Origin: Pseudomonas azotoformans
GTDB taxonomy: Bacteria > Pseudomonadota > Gammaproteobacteria > Pseudomonadales > Pseudomonadaceae
Reading direction: 5' to 3'
DNA length: 64,000 nt
Assembly (NCBI RefSeq): GCF_900103345.1
Contig: NZ_LT629702.1
Span: 2,790,001-2,854,000 of the forward strand
In this document: positions 1-8,400 of the stretch, piece after piece
Position numbering within the stretch: position 1 is the first letter of the stretch
Layout of the letters: every line of letters starts with the position of its first letter
The notes under the pieces: model-generated
The model's input: the letters and a program-made list of their open reading frames with translations, nothing else
What the model was told of the DNA's origin: nothing
The model's database searches: none
Program-made: the position numbers and the translations under genes

Positions 1-1071
1 CCATTGCGCATCAAGCACGGCGATTGCACTGTGCTGCAAGGCATCGCCGGTCAGCGCAGCGCCACGCGCCAACCGCGTCTCGCCGCGACAGGCTTCGTGG
101 CGACGGCGAAGCGGCAGGCACTGCCACAGGACACTGAACAACGCGCCGTTCAGCAGGCTCGTCAGACCGCATTGCACCTGTTCCCATGCACTGAACTCAT
201 AGAATGCGCGGGCCATCCCTGGCAGATAGATCACGTGGGGCGCCTGCTGCGCCGCGCCCTCACGGCACAAGTGCAGGGCGCCGGGAATGGCCAGCGCCGT
301 CTGAAACGTACCGGGCCACAGCACTGTGCTGACGCGCACGCCAGCCCAATCGCCGCCAGCGCACTTGCGCGCCTCGCCGGAAGGCGCGTCCGCCACCTGC
401 TGCACCAATACCCAACCCGCATCCGACAGTTCATCCAGCTGGTGCGCCAGGAAGCCCGCGTCGATGAACAAGCGCTTGCGCAACTGAACCCAGCGCGCCT
501 GGCGCGTCAACCACGAGCCGTACGCCAAATACTGCCAATATTCACGCACCTGGTTGTCGAGCCGAGCCATCAACCCCAGCCCCTTGACCCGCTCCAGCGC
601 CTGCAGGGCGGTAAAAGGCAGTGTGCGCGCAGGGTCGTCCTTGAGGCTCAGTGCGGTGTACTGGTTAAGGTTGATCGGCAAGGACGGATCGCTGAACAAC
701 GCCAGCGCGCGCTCGGTCAGACTGTCGACTTTCTGCGCGGGACGTGGCGGCGTGGGCTCGGTGAACAGCAGGTTGTCCGGGTCCAGGCCAAAGGCTTCCT
801 GCAACGCGAAACGAATCACCCGCAACAGCCGTGGCGCCCTGCCTATGAGACGCTTGAGCGCCTTTGAAGATTCGATACAGCGCGTGTTCACGAGGTGCCA
901 TTGGTTGATCAACCGGCTGGGCTGGGCAGAGGCGTTGAGGCGGCGCGTCAGCAAGCGGCGGACGGCTTGATCACGGGCCTCGCTGGCCTGAATGGGGCTG
1001 TCGAGATCATAGGTTTCGACGGGGACAGTGTCCGGTGCTGAGACTGTGGGGTTAAGGGGATCAGAGCTCAT
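1..1071 (-). CDS. Dermonecrotic toxin-like (DUF6543-type) protein, N-terminal part only
   Basis: An open frame starts at an ATG at 1071 on the minus strand, with a weak AAGAAG ribosome site, and is still open at base 1, so only the first 357 residues are visible. The visible part is soluble, with no signal peptide or membrane segment. It carries stretches such as LPGMARAFYEFSAWEQ that I associate with the large Pseudomonas proteins annotated as dermonecrotic toxin domain or DUF6543. Those proteins usually exceed 1000 residues and are often contact-dependent or type VI linked toxins, but the C-terminal effector end lies outside the window. Family placement rests on remembered similarity. The gene follows the uraH terminator and is probably transcribed alone. 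Confidence 0.6.
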   Translation of the reverse strand, partial: MSSDPLNPTVSAPDTVPVETYDLDSPIQASEARDQAVRRLLTRRLNASAQPSRLINQWHLVNTRCIESSKALKRLIGRAPRLLRVIRFALQEAFGLDPDNLLFTEPTPPRPAQKVDSLTERALALFSDPSLPINLNQYTALSLKDDPARTLPFTALQALERVKGLGLMARLDNQVREYWQYLAYGSWLTRQARWVQLRKRLFIDAGFLAHQLDELSDAGWVLVQQVADAPSGEARKCAGGDWAGVRVSTVLWPGTFQTALAIPGALHLCREGAAQQAPHVIYLPGMARAFYEFSAWEQVQCGLTSLLNGALFSVLWQCLPLRRRHEACRGETRLARGAALTGDALQHSAIAVLDAQW

Positions 1072-1168
1072 GACGGCGTCTTCTTGTACGAAAGACGCCG
1101 AGCCTAGGCCTCATCCCTCTGAGGTGTGCGCCACATAATTGAACGGTCGTGTCGACAAGCGCCAGACG

Positions 1169-1194
1169 AAAAAAAGCCCGCAGTGTGCGCGGGC
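1169..1194 (-). terminator. Intrinsic terminator of uraH
   Basis: On the minus strand GCCCGC (1194-1189) pairs with GCGGGC (1181-1176) and is followed by seven T (1175-1169). It sits 43 bases after the uraH stop codon and before the start of the toxin-like gene. Confidence 0.85.
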
Positions 1195-1236
1195 GAAACC
1201 AACGAAGAGCTTTGGGGGTGTGAAGCGAGGTGACGC

Positions 1237-1590
1237 TCAGCTACCGCGATAGGTGGAGTAGCTGTAGGGCGAAATCAGCAGCGGGACATGGTAGTGATCC
1301 TGCTCGGCGCTGATGCCGAAGCGCAGCACTACCACATCCAGGAAGGCCGGTTCCGGCAGTTGCACGCCACGGGCGCGGTAGTAATCACCGGCGCTGAACT
1401 GCAATTGGTACACGCCGCTGCGGTAGTCGTCACCTTGCAGCAGCGGTGCGTCGCAGCGGCCATCGCTGTTGGTCTGCGCGGTGGCCACCAGTTCCAGCTG
1501 CGCGCCTTCGACGCGGTACAGCTCAACCTTGATTGCGCTGCCGGGGCAGCCATGTGCGGCGTCCAATACGTGTGTGGTCAAGCGTCCCAT
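1237..1590 (-). CDS. uraH: 5-hydroxyisourate hydrolase
   Basis: 117 residues, the usual length for the transthyretin-like hydrolase that opens 5-hydroxyisourate to OHCU, the second step after urate oxidation. The N-terminal TTHVLDAAHGCPG segment carries the catalytic histidine, and the protein ends with the family signature YSTYRGS. No signal peptide is present, so it should be cytoplasmic. The ATG at 1590 is preceded by an excellent AGGAGG. It is divergent from puuE-uraD-alc-allA-puuD, which supply the neighbouring steps, and the shared 396-base gap holds two TTGTAnACAA-like sites. It ends at its own terminator. Confidence 0.95.
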   Translation of the reverse strand: MGRLTTHVLDAAHGCPGSAIKVELYRVEGAQLELVATAQTNSDGRCDAPLLQGDDYRSGVYQLQFSAGDYYRARGVQLPEPAFLDVVVLRFGISAEQDHYHVPLLISPYSYSTYRGS

Positions 1591-1690
1591 GGCGTCTACG
1601 CGCCTCCTGTGGTCAGAAGAAAAGTGATCCGCACTTTTTCAGGGCATCGAAAAAGCCGGTGATTACTGATTAAGACACTTTCCAAAAAAA

Positions 1691-1700
1691 TTGTACACAA
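1691..1700. promoter_or_regulatory. GntR-type operator candidate upstream of uraH
   Basis: TTGTACACAA, an imperfect palindrome 100 bases upstream of the uraH ATG in an A/T-rich stretch. It resembles the perfect TTGTATACAA at 1937-1946 on the puuE side. GntR-family regulators often bind such sites; the regulator itself is not in the window. Confidence 0.4.
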
Positions 1701-1725
1701 TAAATTTAACAAATCCTCGTATCCC

Positions 1726-1826
1726 TGTAGGAGCGAGCTTGCTCGCGAAAAACGCCAACGATAACGTGGGCTCTCAGGATAAAAAGTGTTGCCCTCAGGT
1801 TTTTCGCGAGCAAGCTCGCTGCTACA
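1726..1826. repeat. REP doublet, TGTAGGAGCGAGC family
   Basis: Two inverted copies of a REP with core GAGCGAGCTTGCTCGCGAA separated by about 55 bases that include CCAACGATAACG. It lies in the uraH-puuE divergent gap. The right copy carries GCTGCTACA in place of GCTCCTACA. Confidence 0.9.
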
Positions 1827-1936
1827 AGGAACTTTTTGTGCATTAGCTGACCGATTGGGCAAGTTTATTGCAATAGCCTTCCGAGGGTGCCTGCGGAAAA
1901 AATGCAGAAATGCGGGCTTACAAAGTCGGCGATAAG

Positions 1937-1946
1937 TTGTATACAA
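1937..1946. promoter_or_regulatory. GntR-type operator candidate upstream of puuE
   Basis: Perfect 10-base palindrome TTGTATACAA ending 40 bases before the puuE GTG, where a repressor would overlap the promoter or the start of transcription. It is paired with TTGTACACAA at 1691-1700 upstream of the divergent uraH, which suggests shared control of the purine genes. Confidence 0.5.
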
Positions 1947-1986
1947 TCACTCATCGCTATTACGACGAACAAGAAGGAAGACTGCA

Positions 1987-2913
1987 GTGAGCGCTGACTA
2001 CCCACGCGACCTGATCGGTTACGGCAGTAACCCTCCTCACCCCCACTGGCCGGGCAAGGCGCGCATTGCGCTGTCTTTCGTACTCAATTACGAAGAAGGC
2101 GGCGAGCGCAATATCCTGCACGGCGACAAAGAATCCGAAGCGTTCCTCTCGGAAATGGTCTCGGCCCAGCCGCTGCAAGGCGCGCGCAACATGAGCATGG
2201 AGTCGCTGTATGAATACGGCAGCCGTGCCGGCGTGTGGCGCATCCTCAAGCTGTTCAAGGAATTCGACATCCCGCTGACCATCTTCGCCGTGGCCATGGC
2301 CGCGCAGCGCCATCCGGATGTGATCCGCGCCATGGTCGACGCCGGCCATGAGATCTGCAGCCACGGCTACCGCTGGATCGACTACCAATATATGGACGAG
2401 GCCCAGGAGCGCGAGCACATGCTCGAAGCCATCCGCATCCTCACCGAACTCACCGGCGAACGCCCACTGGGCTGGTACACCGGGCGCACCGGCCCCAACA
2501 CCCGGCGGCTGGTGATGGAGGAAGGCGGCTTCCTCTATGACTGCGACACCTACGACGACGACCTGCCCTACTGGGAACCCAACAACCCCACCGGCAAGCC
2601 GCACCTGGTGATCCCCTACACCCTGGACACCAATGACATGCGCTTCACCCAGGTGCAGGGTTTCAACAAGGGCGATGACTTTTTCGAGTACCTCAAGGAC
2701 GCCTTCGACGTGCTCTACGCCGAAGGGGCCGAGGCGCCGAAGATGCTTTCCATCGGTTTGCATTGCCGCCTGATCGGCCGCCCGGCGCGCCTGGCGTCGT
2801 TGAAGCGCTTTATCGAATACGTCAAAGGCCATGAGCAGGTGTGGTTCACCCGTCGCGTCGACATTGCCCGCCACTGGCAGCAAACCCACCCCTACACGGG
2901 AGCGGCCAAATGA
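1987..2913 (+). CDS. puuE: Allantoinase PuuE (polysaccharide-deacetylase fold)
   Basis: 308 residues, the usual PuuE length. It hydrolyses allantoin to allantoate in the cytoplasm. It belongs to the NodB/polysaccharide deacetylase-like allantoinases rather than the amidohydrolase type: SFVLNYEEGGERN near residue 25, ICSHGYRW near residue 120 and GWYTGRTGPNTRR near residue 160 are visible. The start is GTG at 1987, set by GAAGGAAG a few bases upstream. It is the first gene of a plus-strand purine operon; its stop overlaps the uraD start (ATGA), suggesting translational coupling. A GntR-like palindrome lies just upstream. Confidence 0.95.
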   Translation: MSADYPRDLIGYGSNPPHPHWPGKARIALSFVLNYEEGGERNILHGDKESEAFLSEMVSAQPLQGARNMSMESLYEYGSRAGVWRILKLFKEFDIPLTIFAVAMAAQRHPDVIRAMVDAGHEICSHGYRWIDYQYMDEAQEREHMLEAIRILTELTGERPLGWYTGRTGPNTRRLVMEEGGFLYDCDTYDDDLPYWEPNNPTGKPHLVIPYTLDTNDMRFTQVQGFNKGDDFFEYLKDAFDVLYAEGAEAPKMLSIGLHCRLIGRPARLASLKRFIEYVKGHEQVWFTRRVDIARHWQQTHPYTGAAK

Positions 2914-3425
2914 CTGCGTTCCAGAGCCTGAAACCCTCGAGCCTGAGCCGCGATGCGTTTGTCGCTGCCTTCGCCGATATCTATGAACATTCGCCATGGG
3001 TGGCCGAAAAGGCCTTCGACCTGGGCCAGGGCGCATCGATCGACCAGATCGAGACCCTGCACCAGCGCATGAGCGACATCCTGTTGAGCGCTGATCATGC
3101 CAGCCAGCTTATGCTGGTAGTCGCTCACCCGGACCTGGCCGGCAAAGCCGCCGTCCAGGGCCAACTGACCCAAGCCAGCACCGATGAGCAAGCTGGCGCG
3201 GGGATTCACCAATGCACGGCCGAAGAGTTCTCGCGCTTCACCGAGCTGAACGACGCCTACAAGGCCAAGTTCAAGTTTCCCTTCATCATGGCGGTAAAAG
3301 GCAGCAACCGGCACCAGATCCTCGCCGCATTCGAAACGCGCATCCACAACTCGGTCGACGCCGAGTTCAAATGTGCACTGGCCGAGATCAACAAGATCGC
3401 GTTGTTCCGTTTACTGACCCTCTAA
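2910..3425 (+). CDS. uraD: OHCU decarboxylase
   Basis: 171 residues. 2-oxo-4-hydroxy-4-carboxy-5-ureidoimidazoline decarboxylase, which converts the UraH product to S-allantoin. Visible family marks are the [10 protein letters not shown] segment with the catalytic histidine, the STDEQAGAG segment with its acidic residue, and the C-terminal [10 protein letters not shown]. The ATG at 2910 overlaps the puuE stop by four bases. A longer in-frame reading from 2841 lies inside puuE and is not the start. It is co-transcribed with puuE and followed 41 bases later by alc. Confidence 0.95.
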   Translation: MTAFQSLKPSSLSRDAFVAAFADIYEHSPWVAEKAFDLGQGASIDQIETLHQRMSDILLSADHASQLMLVVAHPDLAGKAAVQGQLTQASTDEQAGAGIHQCTAEEFSRFTELNDAYKAKFKFPFIMAVKGSNRHQILAAFETRIHNSVDAEFKCALAEINKIALFRLLTL

Positions 3426-3466
3426 ACGACCATCCCCAGCCACTCTATCTAAGGCAGACAAGAAGA

Positions 3467-4462
3467 ATGAAAGCTTACGCCGTACCTTTCGAGAAGTTCG
3501 TCAACCTGGCCGACGCCCGCCTGGGCACCAAGATCATCTCCGTCACCGATGACTGGTTTGCCGATGCCAACCGCCTGTTCCAGCCGACCCCGGCCGTGTG
3601 GAAGGAGGGCGTTTTCGATGACAACGGCAAGTGGATGGACGGCTGGGAGTCACGCCGCAAGCGCTTCGAAGGCTACGACAGCGCAGTGATCCGCCTGGGC
3701 GTGCCGGGCTCGATCAAAGGCGTGGACATCGACACTTCATTCTTCACCGGCAACTTCCCGCCATCGGCCTCCCTGGAAGCCTGCTTCCTGGCCTCGGGCG
3801 AGCCGGATGACAACACCCAGTGGGTCGAAGTGCTGTCGGCCGTCGAGTTGCAAGGCAACAGCCACCACTACCACGAGATCAACAACGACCAGGCCTTCAG
3901 CCACCTGCGCTTCAACATCTACCCGGATGGCGGTGTGGCGCGTCTGCGCGTGTACGGGGTGCCGTTCCGCGACTGGTCCTCGGTGGGCGACAACGAACAG
4001 GTCGACCTGGCTGCGGCCTTGAACGGTGGCCGTGCCCTGGCCTGTTCCGATGAACACTTCGGCCGCATGAGCAACATCCTCAACCCCGGCCGTGGCATCA
4101 ACATGGGCGACGGCTGGGAAACCGCGCGTCGTCGCACGCCGGGCAATGACTGGGTAATCGTCGCCCTGGGCCACCCGGGCGAGATCGAGAAGATCATCGT
4201 CGACACCCTGCACTTCAAGGGCAACTACCCGGACACCTGCTCAATCCAGGGCGCGTTCGTCAAGGGCGGCACCGACAGCCAGATCGAAACCCAATCACTG
4301 TTCTGGCGCGAACTGCTGCCGGCGCAGAAGCTGGAAATGCACGCCGAACATACCTTCGCCGAGCAGATCAAGGCGCTGGGGCCGATTACCCACATCCGCC
4401 TGAACGTATTCCCGGATGGCGGTGTGAGCCGCCTGCGTGTATTGGGCAAGGTTTCGAAGTAA
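3467..4462 (+). CDS. alc: Allantoicase
   Basis: 331 residues, the typical allantoicase length. It hydrolyses allantoate to ureidoglycolate and urea. Two internal repeats of the allantoicase domain are visible: each contains a DGWESRRKR- or [13 protein letters not shown] block (near residues 60 and 217) and an [17 protein letters not shown] block (near residues 155 and 315). The ATG at 3467 follows AAGAAG. It is third in the purine operon. A REP doublet of 65 bases separates it from allA. Confidence 0.96.
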   Translation: MKAYAVPFEKFVNLADARLGTKIISVTDDWFADANRLFQPTPAVWKEGVFDDNGKWMDGWESRRKRFEGYDSAVIRLGVPGSIKGVDIDTSFFTGNFPPSASLEACFLASGEPDDNTQWVEVLSAVELQGNSHHYHEINNDQAFSHLRFNIYPDGGVARLRVYGVPFRDWSSVGDNEQVDLAAALNGGRALACSDEHFGRMSNILNPGRGINMGDGWETARRRTPGNDWVIVALGHPGEIEKIIVDTLHFKGNYPDTCSIQGAFVKGGTDSQIETQSLFWRELLPAQKLEMHAEHTFAEQIKALGPITHIRLNVFPDGGVSRLRVLGKVSK

Positions 4463-4474
4463 GCGGTGATGCCA

Positions 4475-4539
4475 TTCGCGAGCAAGCCCGCTCCCACAGG
4501 GGAATGCACTCCAAATGTGGGAGCGGGCTTGCTCGCGAA
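4475..4539. repeat. REP doublet, GTGGGAGCGGGC family, compact inward form
   Basis: Two inverted REPs with their TGTGGGAGC ends facing each other across a short spacer, so the whole 65 bases approach a palindrome. It lies between alc and allA and could act as an mRNA hairpin within the operon. Confidence 0.9.
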
Positions 4540-4582
4540 GGCGCCAGAACAAACAACACAAAATTCGGATAAGAAGACAGCC

Positions 4583-5086
4583 ATGCGCACACTAGTGATC
4601 GAACCCCTGACCAAAGAAGCCTTCGCCCCTTTCGGAGACGTTATCGAAACCGATGGCAGCGATCACTTCATGATCAACAACGGGTCGACCATGCGCTTTC
4701 ACAAACTGGCGACGGTGGAAACCGCGACGCCGGAGGACAACGCGATCATCAGCATCTTCCGCGCCGACGCGCAGGACATGCCGCTGACCGTGTGCATGCT
4801 GGAACGACACCCGCTGGGCAGCCAGGCTTTCATACCGCTGCTCGGCAACCCCTTTCTGATCGTGGTCGCGCCACTTGGCGATGCACCTGTATCAGGCTTG
4901 GTCCGCGCCTTCGTCACCAACGGCAGGCAGGGCATTAATTACCATCGCGGCGTCTGGCACCACCCGGTGCTGACGATCGAAAAGCGGGATGACTTCCTGG
5001 TGGTTGATCGCAGTGGCACAGGCAATAACTGCGATGAGCATTTTTTCAAAGAGGATGAGCGGTTGATCCTCGCCCCCCACCAATAA
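4583..5086 (+). CDS. allA: Ureidoglycolate lyase
   Basis: 167 residues, a cupin-fold enzyme that splits ureidoglycolate to glyoxylate and urea, the last step of the pathway encoded here. Visible family segments are IEPLTKEAFAPFGDVIE at the N-terminus, MLERHPLGSQAFIPL in the middle and GINYHRGVWHHPVL near residue 120. The ATG at 4583 follows AAGAAG; an upstream in-frame extension would be translated from REP sequence and is rejected. It follows alc after the REP doublet and precedes puuD by 51 bases. Confidence 0.95.
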   Translation: MRTLVIEPLTKEAFAPFGDVIETDGSDHFMINNGSTMRFHKLATVETATPEDNAIISIFRADAQDMPLTVCMLERHPLGSQAFIPLLGNPFLIVVAPLGDAPVSGLVRAFVTNGRQGINYHRGVWHHPVLTIEKRDDFLVVDRSGTGNNCDEHFFKEDERLILAPHQ

Positions 5087-5137
5087 GAGAAGGTCTGATC
5101 ACCCGACAACAAGGGTGACAGGCGAGAGGTAAAGACT

Positions 5138-6421
5138 GTGGAAGCACATTTGATGGAATGGCTGAACCTGAGCGTGCGCTGGGTTCACATGATCACGGGC
5201 GTCGCGTGGATCGGCGCCTCTTTCTACTTCGTCTGGCTGGAAAACAACCTCAATCGCGTCAACCCCAAGAGCGGCCTGGCCGGTGACTTGTGGGCGATCC
5301 ACGGTGGCGGTATCTACCACCTGGAAAAATACAAACTGGCCCCGCCGACCATGCCGGACAACCTGCACTGGTTCAAATGGGAAGCCTATTTCACCTGGAT
5401 GTCGGGCATCGCGCTACTGTGCGTGGTGTTCTACTGGAACCCGACCTTGTACCTGCTGGCCCCGGGCAGCAGCCTCAGTGGCCCGGAAGGCGTATTGCTG
5501 GGCATTGGCTCACTGTTCGCCGGCTGGTTCATCTACTCCTTCCTCTGCGACTCGGCGCTGGGCAAGCGCCCTGCCCTGCTCGGCTTCATCCTGTTCGTGC
5601 TGTTGATCGCCGCCGCGTACGGCTTCAGCAAAGTGTTCAGTGGCCGTGGTGCGTACCTCCACGTGGGTGCAGTGATCGGCACCATCATGGTGGGCAACGT
5701 GTTCCGCATCATCATGCCGGCGCAACGCGCGCTGGTGGCGGCGATCGCGGAGAACCGCACGCCGGACCCGGCACTGCCGGCCAAAGGTTTGCTGCGTTCG
5801 CGGCACAACAACTATTTCACCTTGCCGGTGCTGTTCATCATGATCAGCAACCACTTCCCGAGCACCTACGGTAGCCAATACAACTGGCTGATCCTGGCGG
5901 GCATCGCGGTGGCGGCGGTGTTGGTGCGTCACTACTTCAACACCCGGCATAACAGCCAGAAGTATGCGTGGACGTTGCCGGTGGGTGCGTTGGCGATGAT
6001 CAGTCTGGCCTACGTGACCGGCCCCAAGCCGGTGGCCGAAGTGGCCAAGGCCCCAGCGGCCATCGAGTACCAACCATTGCCGGAAACAGCACTGGGCGGT
6101 GGCTTGAAACCGGCTGCACCTGCCGCACCCGCCGCTGAACCTGCGCCGGCCCAGGCGACGATTGATTTCGACAAGGTCCACGGGGTAATCCAGGAACGCT
6201 GCGCCGTATGCCACTCGGCCAAGCCCACCAGCCCGCTGTTCAGCACCGCACCCGCTGGCGTGATGTTCGACACCCCGGCGCAGATCCAGCAGCAGGCGGC
6301 GCGCATCCAGGCGCAGGCCGTGGCGAGCCAGATCATGCCGCTGGGCAACATCACCCAGATGACCCAGCAGGAGCGGGATTTGATTGGCACCTGGATCAAT
6401 CAAGGAGCCCGCACAAACTGA
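5138..6421 (+). CDS. puuD: Membrane urate hydroxylase PuuD with C-terminal cytochrome c
   Basis: 427 residues. It oxidises urate to 5-hydroxyisourate without soluble uricase. The first 300 residues are hydrophobic with about eight membrane segments, including WVHMITGVAWIGASFYFVWL. An alanine/proline linker follows, then a single haem-binding domain with CAVCH near residue 355 and a possible methionine ligand in QIMPLGN near residue 400. The haem part should face the periplasm and pass electrons to the respiratory chain. The start is GTG at 5138 after GCGAGAGG; an ATG at 5153 is the alternative. It is last of the tightly spaced pathway genes, before the permease. Confidence 0.95.
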   Translation: MEAHLMEWLNLSVRWVHMITGVAWIGASFYFVWLENNLNRVNPKSGLAGDLWAIHGGGIYHLEKYKLAPPTMPDNLHWFKWEAYFTWMSGIALLCVVFYWNPTLYLLAPGSSLSGPEGVLLGIGSLFAGWFIYSFLCDSALGKRPALLGFILFVLLIAAAYGFSKVFSGRGAYLHVGAVIGTIMVGNVFRIIMPAQRALVAAIAENRTPDPALPAKGLLRSRHNNYFTLPVLFIMISNHFPSTYGSQYNWLILAGIAVAAVLVRHYFNTRHNSQKYAWTLPVGALAMISLAYVTGPKPVAEVAKAPAAIEYQPLPETALGGGLKPAAPAAPAAEPAPAQATIDFDKVHGVIQERCAVCHSAKPTSPLFSTAPAGVMFDTPAQIQQQAARIQAQAVASQIMPLGNITQMTQQERDLIGTWINQGARTN

Positions 6422-6441
6422 CAGCCTGATGCAGATCCAAA

Positions 6442-6530
6442 TGTGGGAGCGGGCTTGCTCGCGAATGCGATCGTTCAGTCACTGATCAGTTGAATGACAC
6501 ACCGCTTTCGCGAGCAAGCCCGCTCCCACA
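6442..6530. repeat. REP doublet, GTGGGAGCGGGC family
   Basis: Two inverted REPs with TGTGGGAGC at the outer ends, about 40 bases apart, between puuD and the permease gene. Confidence 0.9.
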
Positions 6531-6616
6531 GGGGATTTGCGCCGATTTACCGATCGCGTTTCAAATGGCAATTGAATGCCGAACAACACAACAATAAAAA
6601 AGATCCGAGGTGTTGC

Positions 6617-7963
6617 ATGACCGAGTTAGCCGAACCGCAGATTCCCGCCGCACCCGCCCTGGTGCGGCTGCCCCTCTTGCAACTGATTCTGGTAGGCCTG
6701 CAACACGTCTTGCTGATGTACGGCGGCGCCGTCGCCGTGCCTTTGATCATTGGCCAGGCCGCAGGCCTCAGCCGTGAAGAAATCGCCTTTCTGATCAACG
6801 CCGACCTGCTGGTGGCCGGCATCGCCACCCTGGTGCAGTCGTTCGGCATCGGCCCGGTGGGCATCCGCATGCCGGTGATGATGGGCGCCAGTTTCGCCGC
6901 CGTCGGCAGCATGGTCGCCATGGCCGGCATGCCCGGTATCGGCCTGCAGGGCATCTTCGGTGCGACCATCGCTGCCGGGTTCTTCGGCATGCTGATCGCA
7001 CCGTTCATGTCCAAGGTCGTACGTTTTTTTCCGCCGTTGGTGACCGGCACGGTGATCACTGCGATTGGCTTGTCGCTGTTTCCCGTGGCAGTGAACTGGG
7101 CCGGTGGTGGCAGTGCCGCCGCGACTTTCGGCTCACCGGTCTACCTGGCGATTGCCGCGCTGGTACTGGCCACCATCCTGCTGATCAACCGCTTCATGCG
7201 TGGCTTCTGGGTGAACATCTCGGTGCTGATCGGCATGGGCCTGGGCTACGCCTTGTGCGGTGCTATCGGCATGGTCGACCTCAGCGGCCTGGCCCAGGCG
7301 CCGTGGGTGCAGGTGGTGACGCCGTTGCACTTCGGCATGCCCAAATTCGAGTTGGCGCCGATCCTGTCGATGTGCCTGGTGGTGGTGATCATCTTTGTCG
7401 AGTCCACCGGGATGTTCCTCGCGCTGGGCAAGATCACCGGGCAGGACGTCACGCCGAAGATGCTGCGCCGTGGCCTGCTGTGTGATGCCGGTGCGTCATT
7501 CTTCGCCGGGTTCTTCAACACCTTCACCCACTCTTCGTTCGCGCAGAACATCGGCCTGGTGCAGATGACCGGCGTGCGCTGCCGTTCGGTGACGATGATG
7601 GCCGGCGCGTTTCTGATCGTGCTCAGCCTGCTGCCCAAGGCGGCGTACCTGGTCGCGTCGATCCCGCCGGCGGTGCTGGGCGGCGCGGCGATTGCCATGT
7701 TCGGCATGGTGGCGGCGACCGGGATCAAGATCCTGCAGGAAGCCGATATCGCCGACCGGCGCAACCAATTGCTGGTGGCGGTGAGCATCGGCATGGGCCT
7801 GATCCCGGTGGTGCGCCCGGAGTTCTTCGCGCAGCTGCCGCTATGGATGAGCCCGATTACCCACAGTGGCATCGCCATGGCCACGCTCAGCGCGTTGTCG
7901 CTGAATATCCTGTTCAACATTCTCGGCGGTTCTGAACGACCTGCCGTTGCTCCTACGCATTGA
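6617..7963 (+). CDS. NCS2-family nucleobase permease (probable urate/xanthine)
   Basis: 448 residues, about 12 to 14 membrane segments. The NCS2 signature QHVLLMYGGAVAVPLIIG is near residue 30, and FVESTGMFLALGKITGQD and FFNTFTHSSFAQNIGLVQMTG lie near residues 260-315, matching proton-coupled purine permeases. Position directly after the urate pathway suggests urate or xanthine uptake across the inner membrane; substrate is inferred from context. The ATG at 6617 is chosen because the upstream extension would be translated from the REP doublet. It follows puuD after 195 bases and may have its own promoter. Confidence 0.9.
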   Translation: MTELAEPQIPAAPALVRLPLLQLILVGLQHVLLMYGGAVAVPLIIGQAAGLSREEIAFLINADLLVAGIATLVQSFGIGPVGIRMPVMMGASFAAVGSMVAMAGMPGIGLQGIFGATIAAGFFGMLIAPFMSKVVRFFPPLVTGTVITAIGLSLFPVAVNWAGGGSAAATFGSPVYLAIAALVLATILLINRFMRGFWVNISVLIGMGLGYALCGAIGMVDLSGLAQAPWVQVVTPLHFGMPKFELAPILSMCLVVVIIFVESTGMFLALGKITGQDVTPKMLRRGLLCDAGASFFAGFFNTFTHSSFAQNIGLVQMTGVRCRSVTMMAGAFLIVLSLLPKAAYLVASIPPAVLGGAAIAMFGMVAATGIKILQEADIADRRNQLLVAVSIGMGLIPVVRPEFFAQLPLWMSPITHSGIAMATLSALSLNILFNILGGSERPAVAPTH

Positions 7964-8400
7964 TTCCTTCGTTCGCACAAAAACAATAACGAAACAGGGA
8001 ACATCAACATGCACACCCTTCACCTGGGGCCGGTCACAAGCCGTGCCCCATTCTCGCCCCGCGCGCGCTGTAACGGCGCACTTGAGCCCAGGCCTGGGAG
8101 CCAGTATTCTCCGCGCCCGCTCGAATCGACTCAAAAAAAAACAGCGAATGTAAAAGCTGACTGCAAGGCCAACTTATCCCGGCCTCCTGTCTGCAGCCAA
8201 AGTGCGCAAATGTCCTCTGAATTCGACTGCATCTCATGCAGCCGACGGGGATTTTTTGGCTTTTTAAACACCTTGGCGCAGCTCTTGCTAAAAGCACTAA
8301 AGCTGACCGAACAGACGATTTTTGCAGCGAACCAAAAGGCGCCACACCAGAGCGCCTGCGTAGAAGAAAAACCATAAAACTTTAACTCGGGAGCAACCGA
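7964..8400 (+). other. 437-base leader region before the Tsx-like gene
   Basis: No convincing gene. It holds a perfect palindrome CCCAGGCCTGGG (8087-8098), a nine-A run near 8133-8141, a hairpin CTGCAT-CTC-ATGCAG (8227-8241) followed by a T-rich stretch, and a GGCGC/GCGCC hairpin shortly before the Tsx-like start. An open frame at 8009-8377 has unconvincing composition. The length leaves room for a structured 5' leader, but I recognise no riboswitch class. Confidence 0.4.

Noticed and set aside
4..867. Plus-strand frame at the left edge
   Set aside because: Shadow of the minus-strand toxin-like gene, which reads well from its ATG at 1071.
1960..3036. Open frame of 358 codons on the minus strand
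   Set aside because: Antisense to puuE and uraD; histidine- and valine-rich shadow.
8009..8377. Possible 122-aa protein before the Tsx-like gene
   Set aside because: An AGGGA lies upstream, but composition is unlike a folded protein and no domain pattern is visible; treated as leader.
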